A stretch of 64,000 nt of DNA from Pyxidicoccus xibeiensis (GTDB taxonomy: Bacteria; Myxococcota; Myxococcia; Myxococcales; Myxococcaceae). The notes below the pieces were generated by a model that saw only the letters and a list, made by a program, of their open reading frames with translations, had not been told where the DNA came from and made no database searches. The position numbers and the translations under genes were made by a program. Each line of letters begins with the position of its first letter. Within the stretch, counting starts at the first letter, position 1. Below are positions 51,151 to 59,877 of this stretch, piece after piece. The stretch lies in NCBI RefSeq assembly GCF_024198175.1, contig NZ_JAJVKV010000016.1, positions 124,001-188,000 of the forward strand, in the 5' to 3' direction.

Positions 51151-52347
51151 TCATTTCGCACGCCCGCTGGCGTCGTGCTTCAGGACCATTCCAGCCCGGG
51201 CGCCGTGGTCGTCCGACGCCAGGATGAGGGCCTGGCCACCCCTGCCATAGCCCCGGGCGAAGGCGCGGGTCGCCAGCCCGAGCGCGAGCAGGGGGGCCGC
51301 CGTCCCGGTCTCTCCAAAGCTCAGGGCCGGAAGCCGCTGGGCCCAGGCGCCGACCTGGCAACGCCCTCTCGCGCGGACGAGGGCACCCCCCCACTCGCGG
51401 GCTCGGAAGTCCTCTCCGTTGAGGTCGAGGTAGACGCTTCCTTCGAGCGACGCAATGGCGCCTGCGCGCTCCATGGCTCCGGCGATGACCTCCACCAGGG
51501 CCGCTCCACTCGAGTGGCGCTGCTCGGCACGGTTGTGCGCTTCGTGCGCTGTGACGGGCTCGAACAGCAGGGCCAGGGGCTCGTCGCGGCGTGTCCGGAC
51601 GGTGTCCAGCCGTTCCAGCAGGATGGCGACTCCCGCTTCGCCCGGCATGAAGCCGACCGGGTTGTCGGACGTCTTGATGCGCCGGGCCCGCAGCATGCGC
51701 TGCGCGCGCCACGGGTCGACCAGCGAGTCGCATGCCATCACCAGGGCGTGGTGGTACCGGCCCTGCAGGAGCGCCTGCACGGCCTGCTGCACTGCCAGGA
51801 TGGTTCCCTTTCGCCCCTCCAGGAAGACGCGGATGGCCTCGGGGCGGAACGCGAGCTCCGTCTCCTGGAAGAGGTGCTCCATCAACCGCTGGGCACTCTC
51901 CTCGGGAGAGAGGGGAGCCGGGGCGGCGATGTCTTCGTCCCCCTCTCCGTCGCTCGGGGGCTCCTGCGCCTCCTCGTCCTCGCCCCCGTCCTGCGCCTCC
52001 TCGTCCTGCTCCTCCGCGTCCTCCTCCTGCCCGACGTCGTGAGGAAGCGCGAGGAAGAAGCCGGTGCGCTCCCGCTGGATGTGCGGGCTGGTGGCGAGCA
52101 GGTCGGTCAGGGCCGAAACGCCCAGCTGCATGAACCTTCCCAGGCCCTCAAAGCCATCGGTCAGCCAGGCGGCGGGGTGCCCGGTGACTGGGATTGGCTC
52201 GTTGAGCTCGTCGTCCAGGTGCCAGCATCCGGTGAGCTCCCCGGTCCTGACGATACCCGCCCGTGCAGCGGCCGCCGCCTGGACGATTCCTCCCAGGGAG
52301 GTGGCGGCTCCCAATGCAGTGAGCGCGACGGTGCGTGGTTCGCTCAT
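51151..52347 (-). CDS. Ketosynthase/thiolase-fold protein lacking catalytic Cys
   Basis: 398 residues from ATG at 52347 (GAGG upstream). Ketosynthase-like parts are LTALGAATSLGG (start), a VMACDSLVDPWRAQRML region and SFGETGTAAPLLALGLA near the end. Where active enzymes have the nucleophile Cys, this one reads GRKGTILAV, so it is probably not a condensing enzyme. A very acidic insert of ~45 residues (~112-156) interrupts the fold. Such proteins accompany type VI/PAAR-type effector loci in some bacteria; an adaptor or chaperone role for the nuclease is inferred. Confidence 0.7.
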   Translation of the reverse strand: MSEPRTVALTALGAATSLGGIVQAAAAARAGIVRTGELTGCWHLDDELNEPIPVTGHPAAWLTDGFEGLGRFMQLGVSALTDLLATSPHIQRERTGFFLALPHDVGQEEDAEEQDEEAQDGGEDEEAQEPPSDGEGDEDIAAPAPLSPEESAQRLMEHLFQETELAFRPEAIRVFLEGRKGTILAVQQAVQALLQGRYHHALVMACDSLVDPWRAQRMLRARRIKTSDNPVGFMPGEAGVAILLERLDTVRTRRDEPLALLFEPVTAHEAHNRAEQRHSSGAALVEVIAGAMERAGAIASLEGSVYLDLNGEDFRAREWGGALVRARGRCQVGAWAQRLPALSFGETGTAAPLLALGLATRAFARGYGRGGQALILASDDHGARAGMVLKHDASGRAK

Positions 52348-52382
52348 GACGGCCTCGTGTTCCTGCGCCTTCAGGGCCGCCA

Positions 52383-52388
52383 AGTATA
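52383..52388 (-). promoter_or_regulatory. Possible -10 element for the toxin cluster
   Basis: TATACT on the minus strand, ~36 bp before the ketosynthase-like ATG, in the 116-bp gap after the SRPBCC gene. No good -35 box was found at the usual distance, so this is weak. Confidence 0.25.
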
Positions 52389-52463
52389 GCCCAGGAGGCA
52401 CCTGCCGCCCATGGACCTGTCCGGTGATGCGCGTCCCGGGCCCCGCCGTCGAGCGACGGTGGC

Positions 52464-53003
52464 TCAGGTCTCCGCGAGCCGCTCGGTGTACTCCGCCTCC
52501 ATGCGCGCATGCGTCGACCAGAAGGGGCGCCGCTCCACGCCGCCGAGGGCGTCGGTGAGGATGCCCAGGTGCGTGTGCCAGCCACTGGCGACGTTGGCCA
52601 TGACGGCGCGCTCCTTGCCGAGCCGCCGGTGCGTCAGCACGAGCAGGGTGGCGTCCCCGCGGGGCGTGAGCTCGAAGGTGACCTCCGACTCGTTGGCCTC
52701 GCCGCCCCACGTGTAGCTCAGCACGCGAGGAGGCTCGCAGCGGGTGACGCGGCCCTCGAAGCCGGTGCCGTACTCGTACCGCTTGAACTTCTCGGGCGTC
52801 GGCTCGACGCTGGACGTGAGGTCCGCGTGGCGGAACAGCAGCTCCACGCGCCCGCCCACGCGCAGCTCCATGTTCCCGGTGGCCAGCCACCTGCCGCGCT
52901 GCTCCGACTCGGTGAGGAAGGTCCAGACGCGCTCGATGGGGCCTGGCAGCAGGCGCTCGAAGCGGAGGATGCCTTCGCCCGTGACGACGCCGTGGTCACT
53001 CAT
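52464..53003 (-). CDS. SRPBCC/AHSA1-family protein
   Basis: 179 residues of the START/Bet v1-like AHSA1 (activator of Hsp90 ATPase homologue) group: FERLLPGPIERVWTFLTESEQRGRW at the start, YEYGTGFEGRVTRCEPPRVLSYTW in the middle, SGWHTHLGILTDAL near the end. It binds hydrophobic ligands in related proteins. Its ATG (53003) lies inside the end of the ArsR gene, so the two are translationally coupled, a common pairing. Confidence 0.85.
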   Translation of the reverse strand: MSDHGVVTGEGILRFERLLPGPIERVWTFLTESEQRGRWLATGNMELRVGGRVELLFRHADLTSSVEPTPEKFKRYEYGTGFEGRVTRCEPPRVLSYTWGGEANESEVTFELTPRGDATLLVLTHRRLGKERAVMANVASGWHTHLGILTDALGGVERRPFWSTHARMEAEYTERLAET

Positions 53004-53355
53004 GGGGGGCTCCTCGTTTGGCGGTTCGTCCGTCGTCGAGCAGCGCCTGCTCGAGCGCCTCGAGCCGGCCCGGCCAGAACTGCTCGTAGAAGCGCAGCCA
53101 CTCCATGGCCTCGGCCAGCGGCGCGGGCGCGAGCCGGCACACGTGCGTGCGTCCCTGCACCGTCCGCTGCACGAGCCCGGCGCGCTCCAGCACCTTCACG
53201 TGCTTGGACGCCCCGGCGAAGGACATGCGGAACGGCGCCGCCAGCTCACCGATGCTGCGCTCCCCCGCACTGAGGCTGCGCAGCATCCGCCGCCGCGTCG
53301 GGTCCGCGAGCGCCTGGAAGACCTGGTCGAGCTGTCCTGAATGACGTTCAACCAT
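52996..53355 (-). CDS. ArsR-family transcriptional repressor
   Basis: 119 residues from ATG at 53355. Winged helix: LADPTRRRMLRSLS, then IGELAAPFRMSFAGASKHVKVLERAGLV, then the wing. No metal-binding Cys cluster of the ArsR/SmtB metal sensors is evident. No ribosome site precedes the ATG. The first dyad at 53347-53364 covers the start codon. It probably represses its own operon with the SRPBCC gene. Confidence 0.85.
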   Translation of the reverse strand: MVERHSGQLDQVFQALADPTRRRMLRSLSAGERSIGELAAPFRMSFAGASKHVKVLERAGLVQRTVQGRTHVCRLAPAPLAEAMEWLRFYEQFWPGRLEALEQALLDDGRTAKRGAPHE

Positions 53356-53405
53356 TGGGTTCAATGTATAGAGACGCCGCCCGAAAAGGTCAACCCTTCG
53401 GTTGA
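53347..53405 (-). promoter_or_regulatory. ArsR operon promoter with two operator-like dyads
   Basis: On the minus strand, TTGACC (53393-53388) and TATACA (53370-53365) are separated by exactly 17 bp. Transcription should start about 3-5 bases before the ATG at 53355, giving an essentially leaderless mRNA. Dyad A, 53347-53364, has TTGAACC/GGTTGAA arms with one mismatch. Dyad B, 53390-53405, has TCAACC/GGTTGA arms around CTTC. The dyads share sequence, are 42 bp centre to centre (four helical turns), and overlap the -35 and the start site, as expected for repression. Confidence 0.7.
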
Positions 53406-53432
53406 ATCACGAGCAGAGCCGCGGAAACGACA

Positions 53433-53472
53433 CGGGCCGCCCGCGGACCCCTGTGGAGGTCCGGAGCGGCCC
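53433..53472. terminator. Hairpin after the small membrane protein gene
   Basis: CGGGCCGC at 53433-53440 pairs with GCGGCCCG at 53465-53472, with an inner GGACC/GGTCC stem. It lies downstream (minus strand) of the membrane protein stop and upstream of the ArsR promoter. Probable factor-independent or attenuating structure; no U-run. Confidence 0.45.
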
Positions 53473-53502
53473 GGAGGATGGCTGGGCTCGTGTCGCGAGG
53501 CT

Positions 53503-54033
53503 TCAGGCCACCTGGGCGGAGGCGGGCGGGTCGCGAGGCGCGTCGTACGCGGGGGTGAGGTCCACCACGTTGACGGTGAGCAGGTGGTAGATGACGGCGT
53601 TGCTCACCCAGAAGAACAGGGCGCTGTAGTGGACGTAGACGAGCGGCGAGCCGGGCCACACCTGGAGCGGGTGGCCGAAGACGTTGGCGGCCACGTACCC
53701 GCCGAACCACTCCCCCAGCCAGCACACCACGGCGGAGATGAGGATGCGCGGCCACACCGTCATGCGGCGCGGGTAGAACCAGAGGCAATGCATGCTCCAG
53801 AGCAGCCCGACGCAGCCAGTCCACAGGATGAGGCTGCCGAACGAGAACCAGTGGTAGGGGGACTCCGGGTAGTACCAGCCCCACTCACCATTCATCTGCT
53901 TCCAGGCGATGTTCTGGGCGAGCTCCATGAACCAGAAGAGCGGCGCGATGTAGAGCACCTGCGTCAGCAGCACGCGCAGGTACGCGGCGGCCTTCTTCCA
54001 GAGCAGGGCCAGGGGCCAGGAAAGCGAAATCAT
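53503..54033 (-). CDS. Multi-pass membrane protein of unknown function
   Basis: 176 residues, rich in Trp and Tyr, with about four hydrophobic helices (near 20-38, 65-83, 95-115, 133-153). No family recognised. The ATG at 54033 has GAGAGG upstream. It does not overlap its neighbours and the 218-bp gap upstream probably contains its promoter. Confidence 0.75.
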   Translation of the reverse strand: MISLSWPLALLWKKAAAYLRVLLTQVLYIAPLFWFMELAQNIAWKQMNGEWGWYYPESPYHWFSFGSLILWTGCVGLLWSMHCLWFYPRRMTVWPRILISAVVCWLGEWFGGYVAANVFGHPLQVWPGSPLVYVHYSALFFWVSNAVIYHLLTVNVVDLTPAYDAPRDPPASAQVA

Positions 54034-54201
54034 GCGGTCCTCTCCGGTCGCGGCGGGTGTGGACGCCGCGCACAAGGAAGAACGTCATGAGTCTCATTTC
54101 TGGGTAGTTGCCCGGCGACAACTGCTTGCGAACGGGCGCCAGACGTTCGCCAGGACCTGCGCGGTGATTCAGACGTCGGTCCGCCAGCCCTCCAGGGCCA
54201 C

Positions 54202-54234
54202 GGCCGTGAACCCGCTCCCTCCAGGTCCACGGCC
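54202..54234. terminator. Hairpin after the cytochrome gene
   Basis: GGCCGTG at 54202-54208 pairs with CACGGCC at 54228-54234 across a 19-base loop. It lies just downstream (minus strand) of the cytochrome stop at 54252. The gap 54034-54251 holds this hairpin and no supported gene. Confidence 0.35.
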
Positions 54235-54251
54235 GCGCCCGTCACACAGTG

Positions 54252-56999
54252 CTACTTGCTGCTCGCGTCATCCGGCCGGGTGCCCCTGTCCAGCTCGTCC
54301 CGGTCCAGGGCGCCGTCCAAGTCACGGTCGATGCCGATGCGGACCTCGGACCCCTTGGGCACCACCGTGTACGTCAGCTCGTTGCCCGGGCCCGCGAGCG
54401 TCTGGAGCAGCGACGCGGTGACTGTCTCCAGGGCCCGGTCCGTCTGGAACATACCCCCGCCCATGTACGTGGCGCCCCGGGCGATGCCGCCCTGGTTCCC
54501 CTTCACCACCAGGCCCACCTTGCCGCTGTCGGCCAGCGACTGGAACGTGGCCAGCGTGGCCTGCTGTGCCGCCGTGGGGCTCGCGGCGGTGAGCGTCACC
54601 TGCCGGCCCACCGCCGCGTGCGTGTCCTTGCTGCCCGGCCCTGGCGGCTCCTGGAGCGAGGTGGCCGAGCCCCGGGGCAAATCCGAGCCGGAGAAGGCCA
54701 GCATGAACGCCACCATGTCCGCCACCTCCTGGTCGCTCTGCAGGGTGAAGACGGGCTCGGTGAGGAAGCGCGCCAGCGAGTCCACGGCGCCGTCGTGCGA
54801 GAAGCCGAACCCGGCCAGGTTCGACGTCTGCGTGAGGTCCATGCCCACCTTCTCGTAGAGGTTGCGCAGCTGCGAAATCTTCATCGTCACGTTGGTGAAG
54901 CCATCCACGGACACCAGCGCCGTGTGGCGCTCGCCATTGGGGCCCACGGGGAAGGGGACGAACTGGCTGCCATTCCACCGCATGTCCGCGCCCAGGCCCG
55001 TGGGCAGCGTGTGGCACGCGGAGCAGGCCAGGTTGTTCGCGTCCAGCAGGCGCGGCGGCCGGTACATGTTCAGCCCGCGCACCGCGTTTCCATTGGGCAG
55101 CGGCTGGCCCGCGGCGCCGAAGCGGCCGGTGGTGAAGTGCCCTGTCAGCGGCAGGCTCGTCGGCAGCGAGTTGTCCACGTTGCGGAACGGGTTGGGAGGG
55201 AAGGTCAGCGTCGCGAGGAAGGCCTCGAACTGCTGCATCTCCACCACCGTGAGCTGCGCGTCGTCGCCCTGCAGGCCCACGAAGGCGGGGTTGAACTCCT
55301 CCAGGCCCGCCTTGTCCCCGCGCCAGTGCAGCGGCTCCTGGCCGATGATGTCCTGCAGCGTCTGCGTCGTCATCGGCCCCTTCATCGTGTGCCACGGCTG
55401 GAAGCCCGTGTTGAGGCCGGGGACGTTCATGCCCAGGTTCTGCCCGGTGACGGCCTTCACGTCTCCAGCCGGGTTGCCCAGGTCCCACGCGAGCCGGTCC
55501 ATGCGCCCGTCGATGTGGCACGACGCGCAGGAGATGTGGCCCAGGCCGGAGCTCTTGTGCGTGTTGTACAGGTGCTGGCGGCCCACCTTGATGACGCCGG
55601 GGGACGGGTCGAAGAAGGGCACGCGGGCCACCTCGGTGTTCGACACCGTGTCCACCACCGACACGCTGGCGGCGAACTTGTTGAGCACGTAGAGCCGGGT
55701 GCCGGCGAACACCACGCCCGTGGGGCCCTCGCCCACCGGCACGTGCGTCACCCGGTTGCCGAGGTCATCCGACACCACCACGTTGTTGGAGCCCATGCCG
55801 GTGACGTAGGCGCGCGTGCCCGCGGTGTTCCAGGCGATGCCGCGCGGGTCGCCCAGCGCCAGGTTGCGCGTGGCCTGGGGCACGGTGGGGGACGTGTACG
55901 TGAGGTGCTGGTTGAGCTCGAAGTGGCCCACCACCGTGGCAGTGGCCGGATTCACCGCGGCGGCCAGCACGCGCAGGAAGCGGCCCTGGAGGTTGGGCTC
56001 GAAGCGGACCTCGTTGCGAGCATCGGTGCCCACCACGACGACGGTGCCGTTCGGGTGCACGGACAGCGCCATGTTGAGGTTCATCAGCCCGGACGCGTAG
56101 GTGACGGCCAGCGTGGACGCGTTGATGATGGCCAGGTCCCGGTCGGGCAAGTCCCACCCCGGGCGGCGCCCCGAGGCCGCGGCGCTGGTGCCGGAGACGA
56201 GCGACGTCCAGTCGCGCGCGTTGTCATCCATCCACCGGCCGCTCGCGTTCTTCTTCACGATGAGGCTCACCGGCGGGGGCGTGGGGTTGCCGGCCTTCTG
56301 CGCGGGGAAGAACGACGCGCCCGAGTTGGGCGGCGGGTTGGCGCCGCCGTAGGGCCCGGCGCTGAGGCTCACCACGTTGGGCGGGAAGCCTCCACCGCCC
56401 ATGGCGTTGCCGCCGCCCAGCACGGTGCTGCGGTTGCCGGACTCGAAGAAGGCCACGTACACCTGGGTGCCCGCGGCATTGACGGCCAGCGCGCGGGGCT
56501 CCTCGCCGCCGAGCTGCACCCGCGTGGGCGCCGACAGCGGGCTGGCCGCGTCCACCACCAGCACGCGGTTGACCTGCGAGCAGGAGATGAAGGCGCGCTG
56601 AGGGCTGCCTGCGAAGACGACGTCGGCGGGCTCGTCGTCGGTGGGGACGGTGGCCCTCACGTTGAGCGTGGTGAGGTCCACGATGCTGACGCTGTCGGAC
56701 ACGTGGTTGACCACCCACGCCTCCGTGTTGCTCCGCGCCCGCACGGACACCGGGTCCAACCCCACGGGGATGGAGGCGGTGAGCACCGGCGTCCCGCCCG
56801 CCACGCTGAACACCAGCAGCCGGTTGTCCGCGGTGTTGACGGCCAGCAGCTTCGAGCCGTCCGGCGTCAGCTCCAGCGGGTGCACCTGCGGGTGCTCCCA
56901 GTTGACGAAGGCGCCGGAGGACTGGGCCCGCGCGGCCCCTCCGGACGACAGCACGAGGCACGGCAGCAGGACCGCGAGGACCCGACGGACGACACGCAT
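54252..56999 (-). CDS. YVTN-propeller protein with di-haem cytochrome c domain
   Basis: 915 residues with a Sec signal peptide (cleavage near ...ARAQ). The first ~480 residues form a YVTN-type beta-propeller (VNTADNRLLVFSV, WVVNHVSDSVSIVDL, RAYVTGMGSNNVVV repeats). Haem-attachment sites CASCH (491-495) and CSACH (659-663) follow, as in MauG/cytochrome-c-peroxidase-like enzymes. The C-terminus ends in an EF-hand-like DRDLDGALDRDE. A periplasmic electron-transfer or oxidase role is likely. Divergent from the GH15 gene. Confidence 0.88.
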   Translation of the reverse strand: MRVVRRVLAVLLPCLVLSSGGAARAQSSGAFVNWEHPQVHPLELTPDGSKLLAVNTADNRLLVFSVAGGTPVLTASIPVGLDPVSVRARSNTEAWVVNHVSDSVSIVDLTTLNVRATVPTDDEPADVVFAGSPQRAFISCSQVNRVLVVDAASPLSAPTRVQLGGEEPRALAVNAAGTQVYVAFFESGNRSTVLGGGNAMGGGGFPPNVVSLSAGPYGGANPPPNSGASFFPAQKAGNPTPPPVSLIVKKNASGRWMDDNARDWTSLVSGTSAAASGRRPGWDLPDRDLAIINASTLAVTYASGLMNLNMALSVHPNGTVVVVGTDARNEVRFEPNLQGRFLRVLAAAVNPATATVVGHFELNQHLTYTSPTVPQATRNLALGDPRGIAWNTAGTRAYVTGMGSNNVVVSDDLGNRVTHVPVGEGPTGVVFAGTRLYVLNKFAASVSVVDTVSNTEVARVPFFDPSPGVIKVGRQHLYNTHKSSGLGHISCASCHIDGRMDRLAWDLGNPAGDVKAVTGQNLGMNVPGLNTGFQPWHTMKGPMTTQTLQDIIGQEPLHWRGDKAGLEEFNPAFVGLQGDDAQLTVVEMQQFEAFLATLTFPPNPFRNVDNSLPTSLPLTGHFTTGRFGAAGQPLPNGNAVRGLNMYRPPRLLDANNLACSACHTLPTGLGADMRWNGSQFVPFPVGPNGERHTALVSVDGFTNVTMKISQLRNLYEKVGMDLTQTSNLAGFGFSHDGAVDSLARFLTEPVFTLQSDQEVADMVAFMLAFSGSDLPRGSATSLQEPPGPGSKDTHAAVGRQVTLTAASPTAAQQATLATFQSLADSGKVGLVVKGNQGGIARGATYMGGGMFQTDRALETVTASLLQTLAGPGNELTYTVVPKGSEVRIGIDRDLDGALDRDELDRGTRPDDASSK

Positions 57000-57063
57000 G
57001 GCGCTCTCCTGGAGGACGGCGAGAGCATCCCACCCGCACGGGCAGCGCGACTCGCCTTCCTGA

Positions 57064-57092
57064 AATTACTGGATAATCGGATAATATCCGAC
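57064..57092. promoter_or_regulatory. AT-rich patch with twin GGATAAT, cytochrome/GH15 divergent region
   Basis: GGATAAT occurs at 57071-57077 and 57079-57085, and the second copy is followed by ATCC so that it forms a small inverted repeat. The patch is the only AT-rich stretch in the 226-bp divergent gap. A promoter or regulator site for the two secreted enzymes is plausible. Confidence 0.35.
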
Positions 57093-57225
57093 CTCCAACA
57101 CCAGGTCCCGGCCACGGTTGCGGGGAGGCACGGCTGACAGGGCGCGGGGGCCCTGCCGCCCCGCGTCGGAGTGTCCCCTGCCTGGGGGTTTGGCCCCGGG
57201 CCGGAAGCACTCCAGAATCCGCGCC

Positions 57226-59808
57226 ATGCAACTGCTCCCCCATCCGTTCCGACGCCCCGGCGGGGTGTCCCTCCTCCTCACGCTCCTCTGTGTCGTGGCG
57301 CCGGGCGCCCGTGCGGAGGTGGCCGTCCAGCGCACCTTCCTGCGCCTGCCGTCCTCCAACGGGCACGGCGCGGTGATGCTGGACCTGGAGCAGAAGAAGG
57401 TGTCGCACTTCCGCGAGCACCTCTTCGCCACCGAGGAGCCCGTCATCGACGTGGCGGGCGCGGACGTCTTCGACCGCGGCCAGCCGAAGGTGGTGCACTC
57501 GCGGGATTTGCTCTTCGACGCCTTCTTCGGCCTGCGCTCGGAGGGCACGCAGCGCTGGCTGCACACGCAGGGGGCCGACCTGGACGCGAGCGGCTACGCG
57601 GCGTGGGCGGCGGGGAAGACGGGCGGCACGGGCCTGGCGACGCTGGTGCAGAAGGTGGGCCCGCTGGAGGTGACGACGTTCGTCTTCGCGCCGCAATCGC
57701 TGCCGCACGCGTCCTTCGTCATGGCGCTGCGGGTGCGCAACACCGGCACGTCGGCGGTGCCGGGGGTGAGCGCCTTCTCGCTGCACAACTTCCACCTGGG
57801 CTTCGGCCGGCCGGGCGTCATGGCGGAGACGGATGAGAACGGCGAGGCGGTGGAGCTCGCCGGGGACGTCTTCTCGGAGAAGGGCTTCGCGGGCGTGCTG
57901 GTGGCGCACCCGCTGGGCACGGTGGCGCGCAGGGCGGCGTGGCTGGCCGGTGCCACGGGAGACGCCAGCGGGTACGACGTGGTGAACGGGGGCGGTACCA
58001 AGGACCTGCAGGCCTACGAGACGGCTCCCGCGGTGGGGACGGGCTGGGCCACCGCGTACCAGTTCACCCTCGGAGACATCCCGGCGGGCGCGGAGCGCTG
58101 GGCGGGCGTGGCCTTCGCGCACCACGGGAACCAGGGGGCCGCGGCCACGGTGCGGCAGTGGCTGGCGGACTATGCGGGCACGTCGGACGCGAAGGCGCTG
58201 GTGGAGGCCGAGGTGGCGCGCTGGGCGGACTTCCAGACGAACACGGTGAAGGTGCCGGTGGGAGTGTCTCGCGACGAGGAGTCGCTGGCGCGCCACTCGG
58301 CGGTGGTGCTGCACATGTCGCAGGTGCGCGAGTCGGAGACCTTCATTCGCGAGTTCCTCTCCCGTGACGGCGAGGTGCGCCGCACGCGCTTCAAGCAGCC
58401 CAACGGCTCGCCGGTGACGCTGCCGGCCACGGTGAAGCACGCGGGCAAGGGCGCGGTGCTGGCCAGCCTCCCGCCGGGGCAGTGGACGTACGCGTGGATT
58501 CGGGACGGCGCATACGCGGCGGCGGCCATGGCCACGCTGGGGATGCAAGACGACGCGCGCGACGCGCTCGAGTACTACCTGAAGGCGGACAGCGGCCGGT
58601 TCCGCGACTGGAAGGAGCTGCAGTCGTACAGCATGCCGCCGTACCTCATCACCCTCACGCGCTACCACGGCTTCGGCGTGGAGGAGACGGACTTCAACGA
58701 GTTCGGGCCCAACATCGAGTTCGACGGCTTCGGCCTCTTCCTCTGGGCGCTGCGGCACTACGAGAATGTCACCGGGGACCGGACGCTGGTGGACCAGCAC
58801 TGGCCGGCGGTGTCCACCAAGGTGGCGGACGCGCTGCTGGCGCTCATCGACCCGGAGACGGGGCTCATCCGTCCGGACTCGTCCATCTGGGAGACACACT
58901 GGAGCGGGCGCCAGCGCTCGTGGGCCTACACCAGCCTGACGGCGGCGCGCGGCCTGTGCGACGCGTCGTGGCTGGCGCAGCGCAAGGGCGACACGGACAG
59001 GGCGCTGCGCTACCGCAATGCGGGCGAGGCCATCCGCCTGGCGATGGCGGAGAAGCTGACGGACGGCAACTTCGCGCTGGGCTCCAACCTGGAGGAGGTG
59101 AGGACGGGCCGCGGCTACTGGGACGCGGCGGTGTTCGACGCGTTCGCCTTCGGGCTGTTTGACCCGGAGGGGAAGATTGCTCAGGCCACGTTCAGCGGCC
59201 TGGACCTGCGGCTGTCGTCGCCGGCGGGCGCGGGCTGGCAGCGCAACGACGACCGGTATGACCACACGGGGCGCTCGGACCTCAGCCCGTGGGGCAGCGA
59301 GTACGACAGCGCGGAGTGGGTCATCGTCAGCCTGCGGGGCGCGGTGGCCCGGCGGTTGGCCGGCGACACGGAGCGGGCGGACCGGGTGCTGAAGTGGGTG
59401 ACGGACCAGTCGCTGAAGAACTACCTGACGATTTCCGAGACGTATGACGAGATGGAAGGCACCTACAAGTTCAACACGCCCATGGCGGGCTTCGGCGCGG
59501 GGGCGTACGCGCTGGCCCTGGCGCAGCGGGCGCAGCCGTCGGCGTTCGACATCGCGTGTGGCGGCTACCTCGACGAGAGCACGCTGACGAAGCCGCCGGA
59601 CGCGGGCACACCGGACGCGGGCACACCGGACGCGGGCTCGGAAGACCCGGACGCCGGCACGGGTGTGCCGGACGCCGGCACGGTGGGTCCGGACGACGGA
59701 GACGTGGGTGGCGGTGGCTGCAGCGCGTCGGGCCCCGGGGCCATGGCCCTGTGGCTGCTGGTGGCCTTCGCCGGGCTCGTCCTGGCCCTGCGCCGTCGCG
59801 GAGCCTGA
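57226..59808 (+). CDS. Surface GH15 glucoamylase/dextranase-like enzyme with MYXO-CTERM
   Basis: 860 residues. Signal peptide (~1-28), N-terminal supersandwich domain to ~300, then the GH15 (alpha/alpha)6 barrel to ~770. GH15 motifs include WIRDGAYAAAAM, SIWETHWSGRQRSWAY (Glu near 555) and ISETYDEMEG (Glu738), candidates for the general acid and base. A PDAGT tandem-repeat linker (~785-820) leads to a Cys-containing CSASG segment, one membrane helix and RRRGA, the MYXO-CTERM sorting signal for surface anchoring. It hydrolyses alpha-glucans, substrate unproven. Confidence 0.87.
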   Translation: MQLLPHPFRRPGGVSLLLTLLCVVAPGARAEVAVQRTFLRLPSSNGHGAVMLDLEQKKVSHFREHLFATEEPVIDVAGADVFDRGQPKVVHSRDLLFDAFFGLRSEGTQRWLHTQGADLDASGYAAWAAGKTGGTGLATLVQKVGPLEVTTFVFAPQSLPHASFVMALRVRNTGTSAVPGVSAFSLHNFHLGFGRPGVMAETDENGEAVELAGDVFSEKGFAGVLVAHPLGTVARRAAWLAGATGDASGYDVVNGGGTKDLQAYETAPAVGTGWATAYQFTLGDIPAGAERWAGVAFAHHGNQGAAATVRQWLADYAGTSDAKALVEAEVARWADFQTNTVKVPVGVSRDEESLARHSAVVLHMSQVRESETFIREFLSRDGEVRRTRFKQPNGSPVTLPATVKHAGKGAVLASLPPGQWTYAWIRDGAYAAAAMATLGMQDDARDALEYYLKADSGRFRDWKELQSYSMPPYLITLTRYHGFGVEETDFNEFGPNIEFDGFGLFLWALRHYENVTGDRTLVDQHWPAVSTKVADALLALIDPETGLIRPDSSIWETHWSGRQRSWAYTSLTAARGLCDASWLAQRKGDTDRALRYRNAGEAIRLAMAEKLTDGNFALGSNLEEVRTGRGYWDAAVFDAFAFGLFDPEGKIAQATFSGLDLRLSSPAGAGWQRNDDRYDHTGRSDLSPWGSEYDSAEWVIVSLRGAVARRLAGDTERADRVLKWVTDQSLKNYLTISETYDEMEGTYKFNTPMAGFGAGAYALALAQRAQPSAFDIACGGYLDESTLTKPPDAGTPDAGTPDAGSEDPDAGTGVPDAGTVGPDDGDVGGGGCSASGPGAMALWLLVAFAGLVLALRRRGA

Positions 59809-59877
59809 GTCCCCGCGCTACCGCGGAGGGGCTCCCGGCACGGGGCCCCTTCGCACCGAGCGGTACCCGCGGGAGCG

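Noticed and set aside
56224-59265. A 1,013-residue minus-strand frame opposite the GH15 and cytochrome genes
   Set aside because: Antisense shadow of two genes with clear catalytic motifs; its composition (runs of Arg, Ala, His) is typical of such shadows.
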